A stretch of DNA of 39,310 nt from Acidobacteriota bacterium (GCA_026393755.1 JAPKZO010000040.1:1-39310), one strand, 5' to 3'. Shown: positions 22,108 to 30,809, counted from the stretch's first letter. Made by a program: numbers and translations. The notes: generated by a model from the sequence alone, not told the origin.

Positions 22108-23262
22108 ATGAAAATGACACGATACACACTCGGACTTCTCGGTCTCGTCGTGCTGACGGCGGGCAGCATGAGTCTCTCGGGACAAGTGAGACAGCGACAA
22201 CGCAATCAGCCAACGTTCAACGCGATGTCGGGAACGTACGAACTCGAATCGACGCGTGGTGGCAATGCGCAGCGCACAGCCGATATGGCCACTCGCAACT
22301 TGCCGCAGCCTCAGCGCGACCGCGCCTATCAGAGCCTGCTGAACCGGCTGCAACCCCCGACGACACTCGCGATCGAGCGCAACGGACGAACGGTCACGAT
22401 CAGCTCGTCGAGCGGTCCTCGCACGACGTTCGACGCGGACGGGCGCACGCAAAACGAGCGTTGGCAGAACGGACGAATGACGAGGACACGCGCCGAGTTC
22501 GTCGGCAACCGGCTGTCGGTCTCGACCAGCGGCAACCGCAACACCGACTTTCTCGTGACGTTCGAGCCGCTGAACTACGGTAACGGCTTGCTCGTCACGC
22601 GGCGGCTGGACAGTGATGATCTCCGCGGCCCGGTGACCATTCAGAGCTACTACCGAAGGGTCGCCAACCAACCGCGGTGGGATGTCTACGCGCCAGAATC
22701 CGGCTACGGCCCCGGGCGCGAACCACGGCCGTTCTTCGTGCCAGACGGCATGCGGCTCGGCGCCGTGCTGGACACCTCGCTCAGCACGCGGACCTCGCGC
22801 AGCGGCCAGCGGTTCTCGATGACCGTGCTGAGCCCGGAGGAGTATCTGTACTCGAAGGTCTACGGTGTCGTGGCGCGGGTCACCCCGTACGGCCCTGGCC
22901 GCAACGCGGATATGCAGGTCGACTTTGACGCGATCGAGTCCATCGACGGCGAGACGTTCGACTTCGACGCGATCCTCGAATCCGTGCAAACACGCGGCGG
23001 TGTGACGTTGCGGGTCGACGCCTCCGGTGGCGTGCCCGATCGGAACCGCACTGACGCGACGATTCAACAAGGCGCGGTCGGCGCGGCCCTCGGCGCGATC
23101 ATCGGCGCCATTGCCGGTGGTGGCAAGGGCGCGGCCATCGGCGCAGTGGTGGGCGGCGCCAGCGGCGTCATCCTCGCGCAGGACCGCGACCAGTATCTCG
23201 ACCTGCCTCCGGGAACCCGGGTCACGATCATCGTCACGCCATCGCGCTACCGCGCACCGTAG
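22108..23262 (+). CDS. Exported glycine-zipper protein, function unknown
   Basis: 384 residues. After MKMTRY comes a signal peptide (TLGLLGLVVLTAGSMSLSGQ). The mature protein has a polar, Q/R/N-rich first half (SGTYELESTRGGNAQRTAD, AIERNGRTVTISSSSGPRTT), then a region resembling envelope-stress beta domains, and near the C-terminus a glycine zipper (GAVGAALGAIIGAIAGG, GAAIGAVVGGASG) that could insert into or along a membrane. The ending PGTRVTIIVTPSRYRAP suits an SH3- or TrbI-like fold. ATG 22108 has AAGGTGG upstream. I do not recognise a characterised homologue; an outer-envelope role is inferred. Confidence 0.7.
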   Translation: MKMTRYTLGLLGLVVLTAGSMSLSGQVRQRQRNQPTFNAMSGTYELESTRGGNAQRTADMATRNLPQPQRDRAYQSLLNRLQPPTTLAIERNGRTVTISSSSGPRTTFDADGRTQNERWQNGRMTRTRAEFVGNRLSVSTSGNRNTDFLVTFEPLNYGNGLLVTRRLDSDDLRGPVTIQSYYRRVANQPRWDVYAPESGYGPGREPRPFFVPDGMRLGAVLDTSLSTRTSRSGQRFSMTVLSPEEYLYSKVYGVVARVTPYGPGRNADMQVDFDAIESIDGETFDFDAILESVQTRGGVTLRVDASGGVPDRNRTDATIQQGAVGAALGAIIGAIAGGGKGAAIGAVVGGASGVILAQDRDQYLDLPPGTRVTIIVTPSRYRAP

Positions 23263-23432
23263 CGACTGGAGAAGTGAGCACGTTGATGCCGCGGCCTTCA
23301 GTCTCGACACCGATTCGAGGTTGTCGACCGCGGCGCATCTCCGCACGCCCAGCGCGTTCCTGGGTAGAGGTTCGACGCGGTTCCCGGCCGATCAGGCAGC
23401 AATGAGCGGAGCGACGTCCTCGCGGTTCACCG

Positions 23433-23684
23433 ATGCGAACGCGAGTTCTCGCACGCCTGAAGCCCGCTTTCCCACCGCCCGTGGATCTTGTTACCACGGT
23501 GCGCGGCTTGGAGGTTGTCATGCCGCCTCCGGAACGCCAACGCCGCCGGCCGAACGGAACGCCTGGCGGGCGGCCCGGCCAACGCGCGCAACCGGCTGCC
23601 CCCGGGCGCGGTCAGGCGCCGCCACGCCTGAGAGGCAATTTTGTCGTCGACACGCCGGGCGGCCGGACGAGGTCACTGCGATGA
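23433..23684 (+). CDS. Doubtful small proline/arginine-rich frame
   Basis: 83 residues, mostly low-complexity (PPERQRRRPNGTPGGRPGQR and similar). Its stop overlaps the start of the next gene by four bases (ATGA, 23681-23684), the only sign that it might be translated. It has no family resemblance and the region 23263-23432 before it holds nothing I recognise. It may be chance coding in GC-rich DNA. Confidence 0.25.
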   Translation: MRTRVLARLKPAFPPPVDLVTTVRGLEVVMPPPERQRRRPNGTPGGRPGQRAQPAAPGRGQAPPRLRGNFVVDTPGGRTRSLR

Positions 23685-24202
23685 CATCCCGCATCGATTT
23701 CATCGAACTGAGCTACAGCGCCCTGGCGGAGAAGGTGGACCAGATCGTCCGCGCTCGCGCGCGGGGGCACATCCATACCACGGTACCCGGGTGTGCCATT
23801 ACCGGCACGGTGCGCCGCGCGATCGTGCTCGAGGCCACAGACGAGGGAAAGGCGTACGTCTTCTTCGACGGGCAGCCTATCGAGGACAGGGCGAAGCCCC
23901 TCGCGATTCTGCTTCACGGCGCCGAGAGTGTCCCGGCCGACACCGAAGACCTCGAACCCGCAAGTGCGGCTGTCGTGGCGATGGCGGAACGGATGCGCAG
24001 CGGGAAGGGACACTTCCACATCCTTAACCCGGTCTGCCTGGTCAACCCCCACCCGGGGCGCTGGACGGTTCTCTTCGAGGATGTTGAGCGCGGACCCATC
24101 GAGAGCGTGTCAGACGAGCGCCCGCTCGCAGACATCCGCCTCGTGGAGCGCCTCATCTACGCGAAGCAGGCCGCTCCTTCGACTGCTCCTTCGTCCCGAT
24201 AG
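23681..24202 (+). CDS. Cytosolic protein of unknown function
   Basis: 173 residues from ATG 23681, with no signal peptide or membrane segment. It starts SRIDFIELSYSALAEKVDQI, then HIHTTVPGCAITGTVRRAIV and VFFDGQPIEDRAKPLAILLH, and ends with LFEDVERGPIESVSDE. The composition (balanced acidic/basic, mixed alpha/beta) looks like a genuine folded protein. The histidines and the cysteine in H-I-H-T-T-V-P-G-C could bind metal, but that is speculation. It converges on the GH127 gene. Confidence 0.6.
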   Translation: MTSRIDFIELSYSALAEKVDQIVRARARGHIHTTVPGCAITGTVRRAIVLEATDEGKAYVFFDGQPIEDRAKPLAILLHGAESVPADTEDLEPASAAVVAMAERMRSGKGHFHILNPVCLVNPHPGRWTVLFEDVERGPIESVSDERPLADIRLVERLIYAKQAAPSTAPSSR

Positions 24203-24260
24203 TCGATGTCGTCGGAGGTCGCCGCGGCCGGACCGCTGGAGTTCGCGGGGGGCCCTCCGT

Positions 24261-26684
24261 CTACTGCTCCTTCATCCAGATGATGGACGTGGCTGGCGGC
24301 GGCGGTGGCGGCCGCACCCCAGGCGCCGCCGGAGCCGGCGCGGCTGTCGCGACCACGGCCGGATTGCGGTTGTAGCGCGCGAAGTTGGGAATCGCCATCA
24401 GCCGGCTCCCATCGGCAAACGTTCCCTTGATCGTCATGACCCCGCCCAGCAGATCCGGCCTCCACTCCGGCGTCAACGGCGTGCCGGGCGCGAGCGCCTG
24501 CGTGATGTCCTGATCGACTTTCTCGATGTTGTAGATGAGCGGGCCGTACTGCAGCGCCACTTTTCCCCTGGTCGCTGCGATTCGATCGCTGGCCCGCACG
24601 CGCTGCACCGTCAGCGGCAACACAAACTCAACGACGTCGCCGGCCTTCCAGGCGCGGGTAATCACCGCGTAGCCCTTCTCAATGACCGGCTTGACGACCG
24701 ACCCGTTGACCGAGATCGGTCCGATGCCATTGGCGGGTGGTGTCCGCGCGTACAGTTCACTTACGTTGCGGCTCGGCACGCGGATCCTGAGGCCGAATCG
24801 GCTCGGCCGCTTGGGATTGACCGCGATGGAGACGCGGCCCTTCCACGGATAGTTGGTGGTCTGCACAATCTGGACATCGGTGCCGGCCACATTCTCCACC
24901 GTCACAGTGCTTCCGGCGAATAAGTTGACGTAGATACTGTCTGCCCCCCGTGCATACATCCACGTGGGCAGCATGAGCAGCGTCCTGGCGATGTTGCCGA
25001 CGCAGCACGGGCACACGTGCCACGGGGCGCGCGGCTCGTTCGCATCAAGCGGGTTGTCGTAGTAGAAATTGCGGCCCTCGAGGTCAATCGATCCGAGCAG
25101 GGCGTTGTACATCGTCTCTTCGTAGAGGTCGGCGAACTTCGCGTCGCCGTACGCCAGGTTCATCTTCCACTGGAAGAAGATCTCGCCGCAACTGGAGCAG
25201 GATTCGCAATACGCCGCGTTGCGCAGCGAGTAGTCGGGGCCGAATCCTTCCGCGGTTTCACCGCTTCCCACCCCGCCGGTGACGTAGTATTTCCGGTTCA
25301 CGACGTTGTCCCAGATCGACAGGACGGCGCTCTGGTAGTCGACGTCGCGCGTGTCGAGCACGATGTCGGTCATGCCGGAGTAAGTGTAGACGGCGCGGAC
25401 CGCATGTCCGACGGCCTCGTATTGCTGGACGACGGGGAGATGGCTCTGGTCGTACTCGGTGCCGCCCTTCCGGCCGTCGAGCAGGAACCTGGCGAGGCGG
25501 ATGTACCGGTCGCCTTTGCCGCCTCCCTCCGTCTCGTTGACGAACCGGCCGAAGCGCCCGAGGGCCTGTTCCATCTCCTGGTGGCCGTCGAACCACGCCT
25601 TCTTCGGAGCCGGCCCGAGGTTGTCGTACCAGCAGTCGGCGAGCTTCCTGGCCGCGTTGTACAGCCGCCGGTCGGCGCCGTTGGTCATCAGGTAGTGATT
25701 GATCGCCGACTCCAGGAAGTAGCCCGCGACATACCCTTCGTGATTGCCTCGTCCCTGCACCGACCAGCGTTCCGCCCAGCGCTCCGGGTTGCGCAGCGTG
25801 AATGCCGTCTGCAGGTAGCCATCAGGCTCCTGTGCGGCCAGGATCTTCGGGATCCAGTCCTCCAGCGTCGCGCGCATCTTCGCGTGCGCCGCGAGGATCT
25901 GCGTGTCGCCCTTCGGATCGATCATGAGCGCGATACTCATCGCCTCGATCGTCTGGTGCACCCATGCGTTCGAGAAGACATAGCCCTTGTGGGCGCCGTG
26001 AGGTTGTCCGGCCAGCGCCTTGGCCGCTTCAACGAAGTTGTCGATGCCGCCCGGACCGAGCTCCAGATCGGTGCGGTTGATCTGAGCGATGCAATGCGGG
26101 ATCCAGTTCACCGTCAGGGCCTTGGCTGTCTGGCCCCAGAGCGCGCTGTCGATCCTGTAGCCCTTGGTGTGAATCGGCGCCAGCCCAACCATGACAGGCT
26201 CGGGCACGACCTTCACCCCCAGGGTCGAGACGGCACGCGTCTGGCCGTTGTCCAGCGTCAGCTTCAGCACGTACGCACCAGGGGCAGAGAACGTGGCGGT
26301 GGTTACCGGAGACGTGGCGTCGGCAAACGTCACCGTGCCTGGCCCCGACTCCTTGCTCCAGGCTGATGTTGGCGCCGGGCCAGGGGGCTCTGGCGGTGGC
26401 GGAGGTGGGGCCCCCGGGGCGGGTCGCCGAGGCGCGCGGCGCGGGGGGACGCCGTAACCAGCCCAGGCGTTCAAGTATGTCTTGCCAGACAGGAGTGTGA
26501 TGCGGTCAACGCCAGCGATGGCCGTCAGCGGCGCCGCATCGAGGCCCACCGCTCCGACCGCGCTCTCGATGATGGGCAGCGCCACCAGCGATGCCGCGGC
26601 CGCCTTGCCCATCGTCTCCAACATCTCGCGACGGGTGATCTCGGTGCGATCGCGCTTGTCGTGACTGTCATTCCCGTGGTGCAT
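24261..26684 (-). CDS. Exported GH127-family glycoside hydrolase (beta-L-arabinofuranosidase-like)
   Basis: 807 residues. The N-terminus has a twin-arginine signal (ITRREMLETMGKAAAASLVA), then a proline-rich linker (about 80-106) and a PKD-like beta domain (SGPGTVTFADATSPVTTATF, about 113-160), followed by the (alpha/alpha) barrel of GH127. The zinc/catalytic cluster of this family is visible: E494 and C496 in YCESCSSCG, and C560-C561 in WHVCPCCVGN, where the first cysteine is the nucleophile in the characterised Bifidobacterium enzyme. Proteins of this kind cut beta-L-arabinofuranosides from plant glycans; substrate here is inferred. I chose ATG 26684 (GGAG eight bases upstream). The proline-rich C-terminus (APGVRPPPPPPATS) is odd. 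Confidence 0.87.
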   Translation of the reverse strand: MHHGNDSHDKRDRTEITRREMLETMGKAAAASLVALPIIESAVGAVGLDAAPLTAIAGVDRITLLSGKTYLNAWAGYGVPPRRAPRRPAPGAPPPPPPEPPGPAPTSAWSKESGPGTVTFADATSPVTTATFSAPGAYVLKLTLDNGQTRAVSTLGVKVVPEPVMVGLAPIHTKGYRIDSALWGQTAKALTVNWIPHCIAQINRTDLELGPGGIDNFVEAAKALAGQPHGAHKGYVFSNAWVHQTIEAMSIALMIDPKGDTQILAAHAKMRATLEDWIPKILAAQEPDGYLQTAFTLRNPERWAERWSVQGRGNHEGYVAGYFLESAINHYLMTNGADRRLYNAARKLADCWYDNLGPAPKKAWFDGHQEMEQALGRFGRFVNETEGGGKGDRYIRLARFLLDGRKGGTEYDQSHLPVVQQYEAVGHAVRAVYTYSGMTDIVLDTRDVDYQSAVLSIWDNVVNRKYYVTGGVGSGETAEGFGPDYSLRNAAYCESCSSCGEIFFQWKMNLAYGDAKFADLYEETMYNALLGSIDLEGRNFYYDNPLDANEPRAPWHVCPCCVGNIARTLLMLPTWMYARGADSIYVNLFAGSTVTVENVAGTDVQIVQTTNYPWKGRVSIAVNPKRPSRFGLRIRVPSRNVSELYARTPPANGIGPISVNGSVVKPVIEKGYAVITRAWKAGDVVEFVLPLTVQRVRASDRIAATRGKVALQYGPLIYNIEKVDQDITQALAPGTPLTPEWRPDLLGGVMTIKGTFADGSRLMAIPNFARYNRNPAVVATAAPAPAAPGVRPPPPPPATSIIWMKEQ

Positions 26685-26931
26685 GATCGTCTTCTCCAGC
26701 GTCGGCACGCGCGGAGGCGTGTGCTGCGCCGATTGTGACAGAAGAGACGACTCCGGGCGGGCAGTTTTTGAGGGTCAGCCTCAAGGCCGATACGAATCCA
26801 GGATCTTCCGCGCCGCGTGGTCCGTGCGCCTCGGATCTACTGGATTTCTGCAATGACCGCAGCATCATCGGCGACGAAGATCCGCTGCCGCCCACCGCGC
26901 CGTTCGCTTCTCTGATTGACGTCGAAGAGCG

Positions 26932-26965
26932 ATGGTATTACTCTTACTGGTAGTGGTAATACCAT
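26932..26965. promoter_or_regulatory. Operator of the AbrB/VapC module: perfect 10-bp inverted repeat
   Basis: ATGGTATTAC (26932-26941) and GTAATACCAT (26956-26965) are exact mirror copies 14 bp apart; the right arm covers the antitoxin ATG. TTGACG at 26916-26921 fits a -35 element. Binding of the AbrB-type antitoxin here would shut off its own operon. Confidence 0.6.
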
Positions 26966-27200
26966 GACTCTGACGACCAAGGGACAAGTCACGATCCCTC
27001 AGGAGATCCGTGATCGCCTCGGCCTTCTCCCGGGCACGCGCGTCGTCTTCGATGTCGTCGGCGGCGGCGTTCGGATCCGTCGCGCAGAGGAACAGACCCG
27101 AGGCGACGTCCTGGTTGCCCATATGCGGGCCGTGGGCCGGCGGGCATCGGGACCGCGCCTCTCCACCGATCAGATTCTCGCCCTCACCCGGGGTGAATGA
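26964..27200 (+). CDS. AbrB/MazE-fold (SpoVT-AbrB) antitoxin
   Basis: 78 residues beginning TLTTKGQVTIPQEIRDRLGL, PGTRVVFDVVGGGVRIR: the swapped-hairpin AbrB DNA-binding fold (T-x-K-G-Q-V-T-I-P, L-G-x-x-P-G). The C-terminal part (GDVLVAHMRAVGRRASGPR, STDQILALTRGE) is the toxin-binding segment of VapB proteins of this class. I chose ATG 26964 because the fold begins there; ATG 26916 would add 16 residues spanning the operator. It is followed two bases later by the PIN toxin gene. Confidence 0.9.
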   Translation: MTLTTKGQVTIPQEIRDRLGLLPGTRVVFDVVGGGVRIRRAEEQTRGDVLVAHMRAVGRRASGPRLSTDQILALTRGE

Positions 27201-27201
27201 C

Positions 27202-27606
27202 GTGGCGACGACGCTCGTCGACAGTAATGTCCTGCTCGACGTGATTACGGAGCACGACGAGTGGATGGACTGGTCGGCGACGGCGCTGGGCAGGGCGGCG
27301 AATGTCTCGAGGCTCGCCATCAACCCCATCGTGTACGCCGAGGTGGCCGCACGATTCGCGCGAATCGAGGACTTGGAAGAGGCGCTGCCGTCTGACTACT
27401 ATCAACGGCTCGCGCTGCCGTGGGAAGCGGCGTTTCTGGCCGGGCAGTGCTTCGTGAAGTACCGGCGTCGAGGGGGGGCGAGGCGATCGCCAATGCCGGA
27501 CTTCTACATCGGCGCCCACGCCGCCATTCAGCAGATGACACTGCTCACACGGGATCCCAGGCGATACCGCACTTACTTTCCGACCCTGCACATCGTCGCG
27601 CCGTAG
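27202..27606 (+). CDS. vapC: VapC-type PIN-domain ribonuclease toxin
   Basis: 134 residues from GTG 27202: ATTLVDSNVLLDVITEHDEW carries the first catalytic aspartate, INPIVYAEVAARF the glutamate, and PMPDFYIGAHA the second aspartate, followed by LLTRDPRRYRTYFPTL, the usual last acidic position. This is the PIN toxin of an AbrB/VapC module. An in-frame GTG at 27193 would overlap the antitoxin gene; GTG 27202, just past the stop, gives the canonical N-terminus. Intact. Confidence 0.88.
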   Translation: MATTLVDSNVLLDVITEHDEWMDWSATALGRAANVSRLAINPIVYAEVAARFARIEDLEEALPSDYYQRLALPWEAAFLAGQCFVKYRRRGGARRSPMPDFYIGAHAAIQQMTLLTRDPRRYRTYFPTLHIVAP

Positions 27607-27686
27607 CTTCGCGGTCCACTCCGGCGTGCCACCGTGACTGGGGCGCTACGGCCGGGCAGGCCATCAATTCCCGCGGCACGACCCGC

Positions 27687-28559
27687 CTACTTGATCTCAA
27701 ACGCCTTCGCGTCGAGGGCCTGATTGTGCCGGACGTCGGTCACGGTCAGGTTGTCCTCGCACAGCACCGTCGCGCCCACACCCTCTCTCGAATACGTGAG
27801 CTTCCAGCTGTGAGGCAAGGTCACAGCATCAACGGTCTTGAAGTCGCCGAACGTTTCGTCGATGTGGTAGATCGTGTCAGACCGCGACGGAGATTCTGCC
27901 GCGGTGGCTCCCATCAGGCCCGGCAGCACCAATCGGTATCCGGAGTGCACGTGGCGGAACGTGTCCGGGTCAAAGTGCAGCGCGACCGTCACTTCGCCGG
28001 CGCCTTTCTTCGCCCGGTACTTGAGCTCATGCAGCGGCCTTCCCTCCACCGTCCTCATACCGGCATACTCGAGCTTTGGCTGCCGTCCCGCGACGTCAAG
28101 CAGGCACCACGCTGCGGTCATGGTGCCGCCGATCAACCCTTCCTTCAGCAGCACATCGTACTGATAGACGAAGGCCGGCACATTGAGCCGGACGCCCGGC
28201 CGCACCTGGGACACGACGACCTTGTTGCCGTCGAGGGCGAACTGCTCAGACGGGTATTCAATCCCGTCGAAGATCATGGAGAGTCGAATGCGCCTTGCAT
28301 CGGACACCAGGTCGGCCGGACCGCGTATCACGCCCTGGGTCGGCAGGCGGATGATGACCTGTCCCGTCCCCGTCATGACGCGGTTCTTGACAGCTGCGCG
28401 CGCTTCCGGCGTGCCGATTGAATCCAGATGCCTGGCGACCAGTTCCTCCGGCTTCATCTTCGGCTGTCTGGCGACGAGTGACGCCTGATCAAGCACTGGC
28501 AGCCCGATTCCGACCAGACAGACGAGGGCCCGATAGCTGATGCGTGCTCTACTGAACAT
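27687..28559 (-). CDS. Exported LolA-like / outer-membrane lipoprotein-sorting-type protein
   Basis: 290 residues. An N-terminal signal sequence (ISYRALVCLVGIGLPVL, cleavage perhaps after SLVA) is followed by PEELVARHLDSIGTPEARAA and a beta-rich body (GTGQVIIRLPTQGVIRGPAD, IRLSMIFDGIEYPSEQFALD, LHELKYRAKKGAGEVTVALH, DFKTVDAVTLPHSWKLTY). This resembles the half-open barrel of LolA/LppX-type lipid-binding proteins, widespread as single exported proteins in Acidobacteriota-like genomes. No lipobox cysteine is seen. It converges on the vapC gene. Ligand and role are unknown. Confidence 0.6.
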   Translation of the reverse strand: MFSRARISYRALVCLVGIGLPVLDQASLVARQPKMKPEELVARHLDSIGTPEARAAVKNRVMTGTGQVIIRLPTQGVIRGPADLVSDARRIRLSMIFDGIEYPSEQFALDGNKVVVSQVRPGVRLNVPAFVYQYDVLLKEGLIGGTMTAAWCLLDVAGRQPKLEYAGMRTVEGRPLHELKYRAKKGAGEVTVALHFDPDTFRHVHSGYRLVLPGLMGATAAESPSRSDTIYHIDETFGDFKTVDAVTLPHSWKLTYSREGVGATVLCEDNLTVTDVRHNQALDAKAFEIK

Positions 28560-28690
28560 CTGTATGCCCTCCTCGCGGCGACGCCGGCGTGTCAGTCGTC
28601 ACGCTGACGAGACCAGACGCCACAACGATGACCGCACCTTTCATGAATGGGGCGTATTATCACACATCTGACGCGGATTCCGCGGGGCGC

Positions 28691-28718
28691 GGGGCCGACG
28701 TTACGGGGCCGACGTTAC
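28691..28718 (+). repeat. Tandem duplication of 14 bp
   Basis: GGGGCCGACGTTAC occurs twice in direct succession, about 60 bp upstream of the tRNA-Arg gene. It probably arose by replication slippage; no role is visible. Confidence 0.6.
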
Positions 28719-28779
28719 CTCTCTCACCAGGGACCGGCGTGCTACAATCGTGCCTGACGCACTGGTTTCGCCGTCAATC

Positions 28780-28856
28780 GCGCCCGTAGCTCATCTGGAT
28801 AGAGCGTCGGCCTTCGAAGCCGCAGGTTGGGGGTTCGAGTCCCTCCGGGCGCACCA
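28780..28856 (+). tRNA. tRNA-Arg (anticodon TCG)
   Basis: Acceptor GCGCCCG/CGGGCGC, D-arm GCTC...GAGC, anticodon loop CTTCGAA with TCG, T-arm GGGGG-TTCGAGT-CCCTC, discriminator A, CCA; 77 nt. One anticodon-stem pair (27-43) is a T/C mismatch. TACAAT at 28743-28748 is a likely -10 element. This acceptor stem matches the other tRNA-Arg. Confidence 0.95.
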
Positions 28857-28922
28857 TTCGACTCGCCTATGGCGAGTACCGCGACGTTCAGCTCGCTCAC
28901 GGCGAGCCAGCCTTCGAACCGC

Positions 28923-29111
28923 GCCGGCGAGGGCACGGCGGCGACCGAAGTGCCGCGTGGAACGCTGTTTCATCACTACGTGCTCGACGCCGGCGGCTGC
29001 GTCGTGGCGGCGGATGAGATCACGCCGACCGCTCAGAACTTCAGCAACGTCGAGGAACAGCTCAGGGCGACGGTCCGCGACGGCAGAGGCGAGAGCGACG
29101 AGGTGCTAAGA
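28923..29111 (+). pseudogene. Fragment of a [NiFe]-hydrogenase large subunit (near the C-terminus)
   Basis: The frame reads [40 protein letters not shown] and VEEQLRATVRDGRGESDE. The G-x-x-A-T-E-x-P-R-G-x-L-x-H box and the P-T-A-Q-N box are hallmarks of the large subunit close to its C-terminus. The nickel-binding D-P-C-x-x-C end, which should follow some 25 to 30 residues later, is absent: after SRLAAQ the sequence is arginine-rich noise. The N-terminal three quarters are missing, since the frame begins in unrelated sequence after the tRNA. It is a relic. Confidence 0.65.
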
Positions 29112-29118
29112 TCCCGGC

Positions 29119-29680
29119 TGGCAGCGCAGGCGCGTCGGCGATCACGGTATCGCTGAACAGCGCCATCGGCGAGGCCCTGAAGGGTCGCATCATCACCAGC
29201 ACCGAGGCGCTCGACCGCGACGCCCTGTCGACCGAAAATCCCGCGATGGCGACCGAAGCCCGCGTCGGCCTGGCCGCGTCTGCAGGCGGCGCCCGCGGAG
29301 CGCGGCGCGAGCTCACCGCCGGCCTGGTGCAGTTCGTTGCTGTACCAGTCAAGGTCGGCGGCCTCACCGTCGAAGCCGCCGAGGACGAGGCGGCCGGCGA
29401 GATCGTCATTCGGATCACCGATACGGGCAAGGGCATCCCGCCGGCGGTGATGCCGTTCCTCTTCGAGCCGTTCTTCACAACGAAGAAAGTCGGCCGGGGC
29501 ACGGGCCTGGGACTTGCCATCGTCCACGGCGTGGTGACGAGGGCGGGAGGCCGCGTGGAAGCCACCAGTGCGCCTGGCGCCACGACATTTGCGATTCGGC
29601 TGCCGAAGGCCGAGCGAGGAGACAGCAATGGCCCGACCGAGACGGCTGGTGCTGGGGCTGGGCAATCCACTGGTCGGTGA
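29119..29680 (+). pseudogene. Sensor histidine kinase remnant (C-terminal half of the ATPase domain)
   Basis: VIRITDTGKGIPPAVMPFLF is the G1 box, EPFFTTKKVGRGTGLGLAIV the F and G2 boxes, and VVTRAGGRVEATSAPGATTF the end of the HATPase_c domain. The N box and the H-box dimerisation domain are missing; the part before it (ITVSLNSAIGEALKGRIITS, ARVGLAASAGGA, VQFVAVPVKVGG) resembles GAF-type sensory sequence joined directly to the ATPase half. A deletion has removed the middle. No start codon fits. The frame runs 52 bases into the protease gene. Confidence 0.55.
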
Positions 29681-30134
29681 GGACGGATTCGGCGGCGCCG
29701 TCGTCGAGTGGTTGCGCCGCAGATCGGATCTTCCCGCCGATGTCGATCTGGTCGATGCGCATACCGATCTGCTCGCGCAGGTGGAGACGCTCGCGTCCTA
29801 CGACGAGGTGGTCCTCGTCGACGTCGTCGTCCCAGCCCCTGGCGCGAAGACGCCCGGCGAAGCTCGAAGAGCGGCGTCCGGCGAAGGCGACGGACGACCC
29901 GGGACGGTCACGGTGATCGACGAGGGGACCTTCGCACGATGGCCCGAGAACTCGCCCAGTTGCCACCAGATCTCACCGCTGCTGGGCGTGAATCTGTTCC
30001 GGATCCTGTATCCAGAGGCTGCGACGCGCATCAGGCTGGTGGCGCTCCACGCCGACAGCCTGCGAATCGGACCAGGCGTAGCGGATTCGCTCGTGGCGGC
30101 TGGCGGCGAAGCCGTCGTTCGCCTCCTCATTTGA
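29628..30134 (+). CDS. Hydrogenase maturation protease (HyaD/HoxW-like)
   Basis: 168 residues from ATG 29628 with AGGAG upstream. RRLVLGLGNPLVGEDGFGGA matches the G-[IL]-G-N-x-L-x-x-[DE]-[DE]-G-x-G start; YDEVVLVDVVVP holds the second metal ligand; SCHQISPLLGVNLFRIL holds the histidine expected in this region. These endopeptidases trim the C-terminus of the [NiFe] large subunit after nickel insertion. The gene is intact while its expected substrate is only a fragment upstream, so either an intact hydrogenase is elsewhere or the gene is an orphan. Confidence 0.85.
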   Translation: MARPRRLVLGLGNPLVGEDGFGGAVVEWLRRRSDLPADVDLVDAHTDLLAQVETLASYDEVVLVDVVVPAPGAKTPGEARRAASGEGDGRPGTVTVIDEGTFARWPENSPSCHQISPLLGVNLFRILYPEAATRIRLVALHADSLRIGPGVADSLVAAGGEAVVRLLI

Positions 30135-30236
30135 GATTCGACTGCTCCCCAGCCGCGGATCCCGCTGCATTTGATCGGCGGACGGTGGTAGAGTGACCGC
30201 CGGCGGGCGAGCGCCGCGTGACCGTGGGGATAACGC

Positions 30237-30809
30237 ATGTACCTGTTTTTCGACACCGAAACGACTGGACTTCCCCGGAACTACAGGGCGCCGGCATCTG
30301 ATCTGTCGAACTGGCCGAGGCTCGTCCAGTTAGCGTGGCTGCTGACAGACGATGACGCAAACGCGATCGCCAGCGCCGAGCACATCGTCAAGCCCGATGG
30401 CTTCACCATCCCCCCAGATGCCAGCAGGATCCACGGCATCACGACCGAGATCGCGATGGACCGGGGGGTCGATCTCAGGTCCGTTCTCGCAGCGCTCACG
30501 CCGGACGTCGAGAAGGCGTCCACGCTGGTCGCGCACAACATGCAGTTCGACGAGAAGATTCTCGGTGCCGAGTTCCTGCGTGCCGGTTATCCGAACCATG
30601 TGGAGTCGAGGAAGCGGCTGTGCACCATGGTGGGTGCAACCGAATACTGCCGTCTTCCCGGACCGTACGGGTACAAGTGGCCCACCCTCCAGGAGCTATA
30701 TGTGACGCTCTTCAACGAGCCGTTCACAGATGCGCATCGCGCGCTTGTTGACGTCCGCGTCTGCGCGAAGTGCTATTTCGAGCTCAAGCGGCGCAAGATT
30801 ATGGCCTGA
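30237..30809 (+). CDS. DEDDh-family 3'-5' exonuclease (DnaQ-like)
   Basis: 190 residues. The three exonuclease motifs are present: FDTETTGLP (Exo I, D6 and E8), LVAHNMQFDEKILGAEF (Exo II, D105) and DAHRALVDVRVCAKCYF (Exo III, H167 and D172). FDxETT with an HxxxxD third motif defines DEDDh enzymes such as the DNA polymerase III epsilon subunit. It is single-domain, without the polymerase-binding or GIY-YIG additions, so it is probably a stand-alone repair or RNA/DNA-trimming enzyme. It stands alone, converging on the M14 gene. Confidence 0.9.
   Translation: MYLFFDTETTGLPRNYRAPASDLSNWPRLVQLAWLLTDDDANAIASAEHIVKPDGFTIPPDASRIHGITTEIAMDRGVDLRSVLAALTPDVEKASTLVAHNMQFDEKILGAEFLRAGYPNHVESRKRLCTMVGATEYCRLPGPYGYKWPTLQELYVTLFNEPFTDAHRALVDVRVCAKCYFELKRRKIMA

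Noticed and set aside
26735-26953. A 72-codon plus-strand frame before the AbrB-type antitoxin.
   Set aside because: It ends within the operator, has no family resemblance, and its composition fits an untranslated intergenic stretch.
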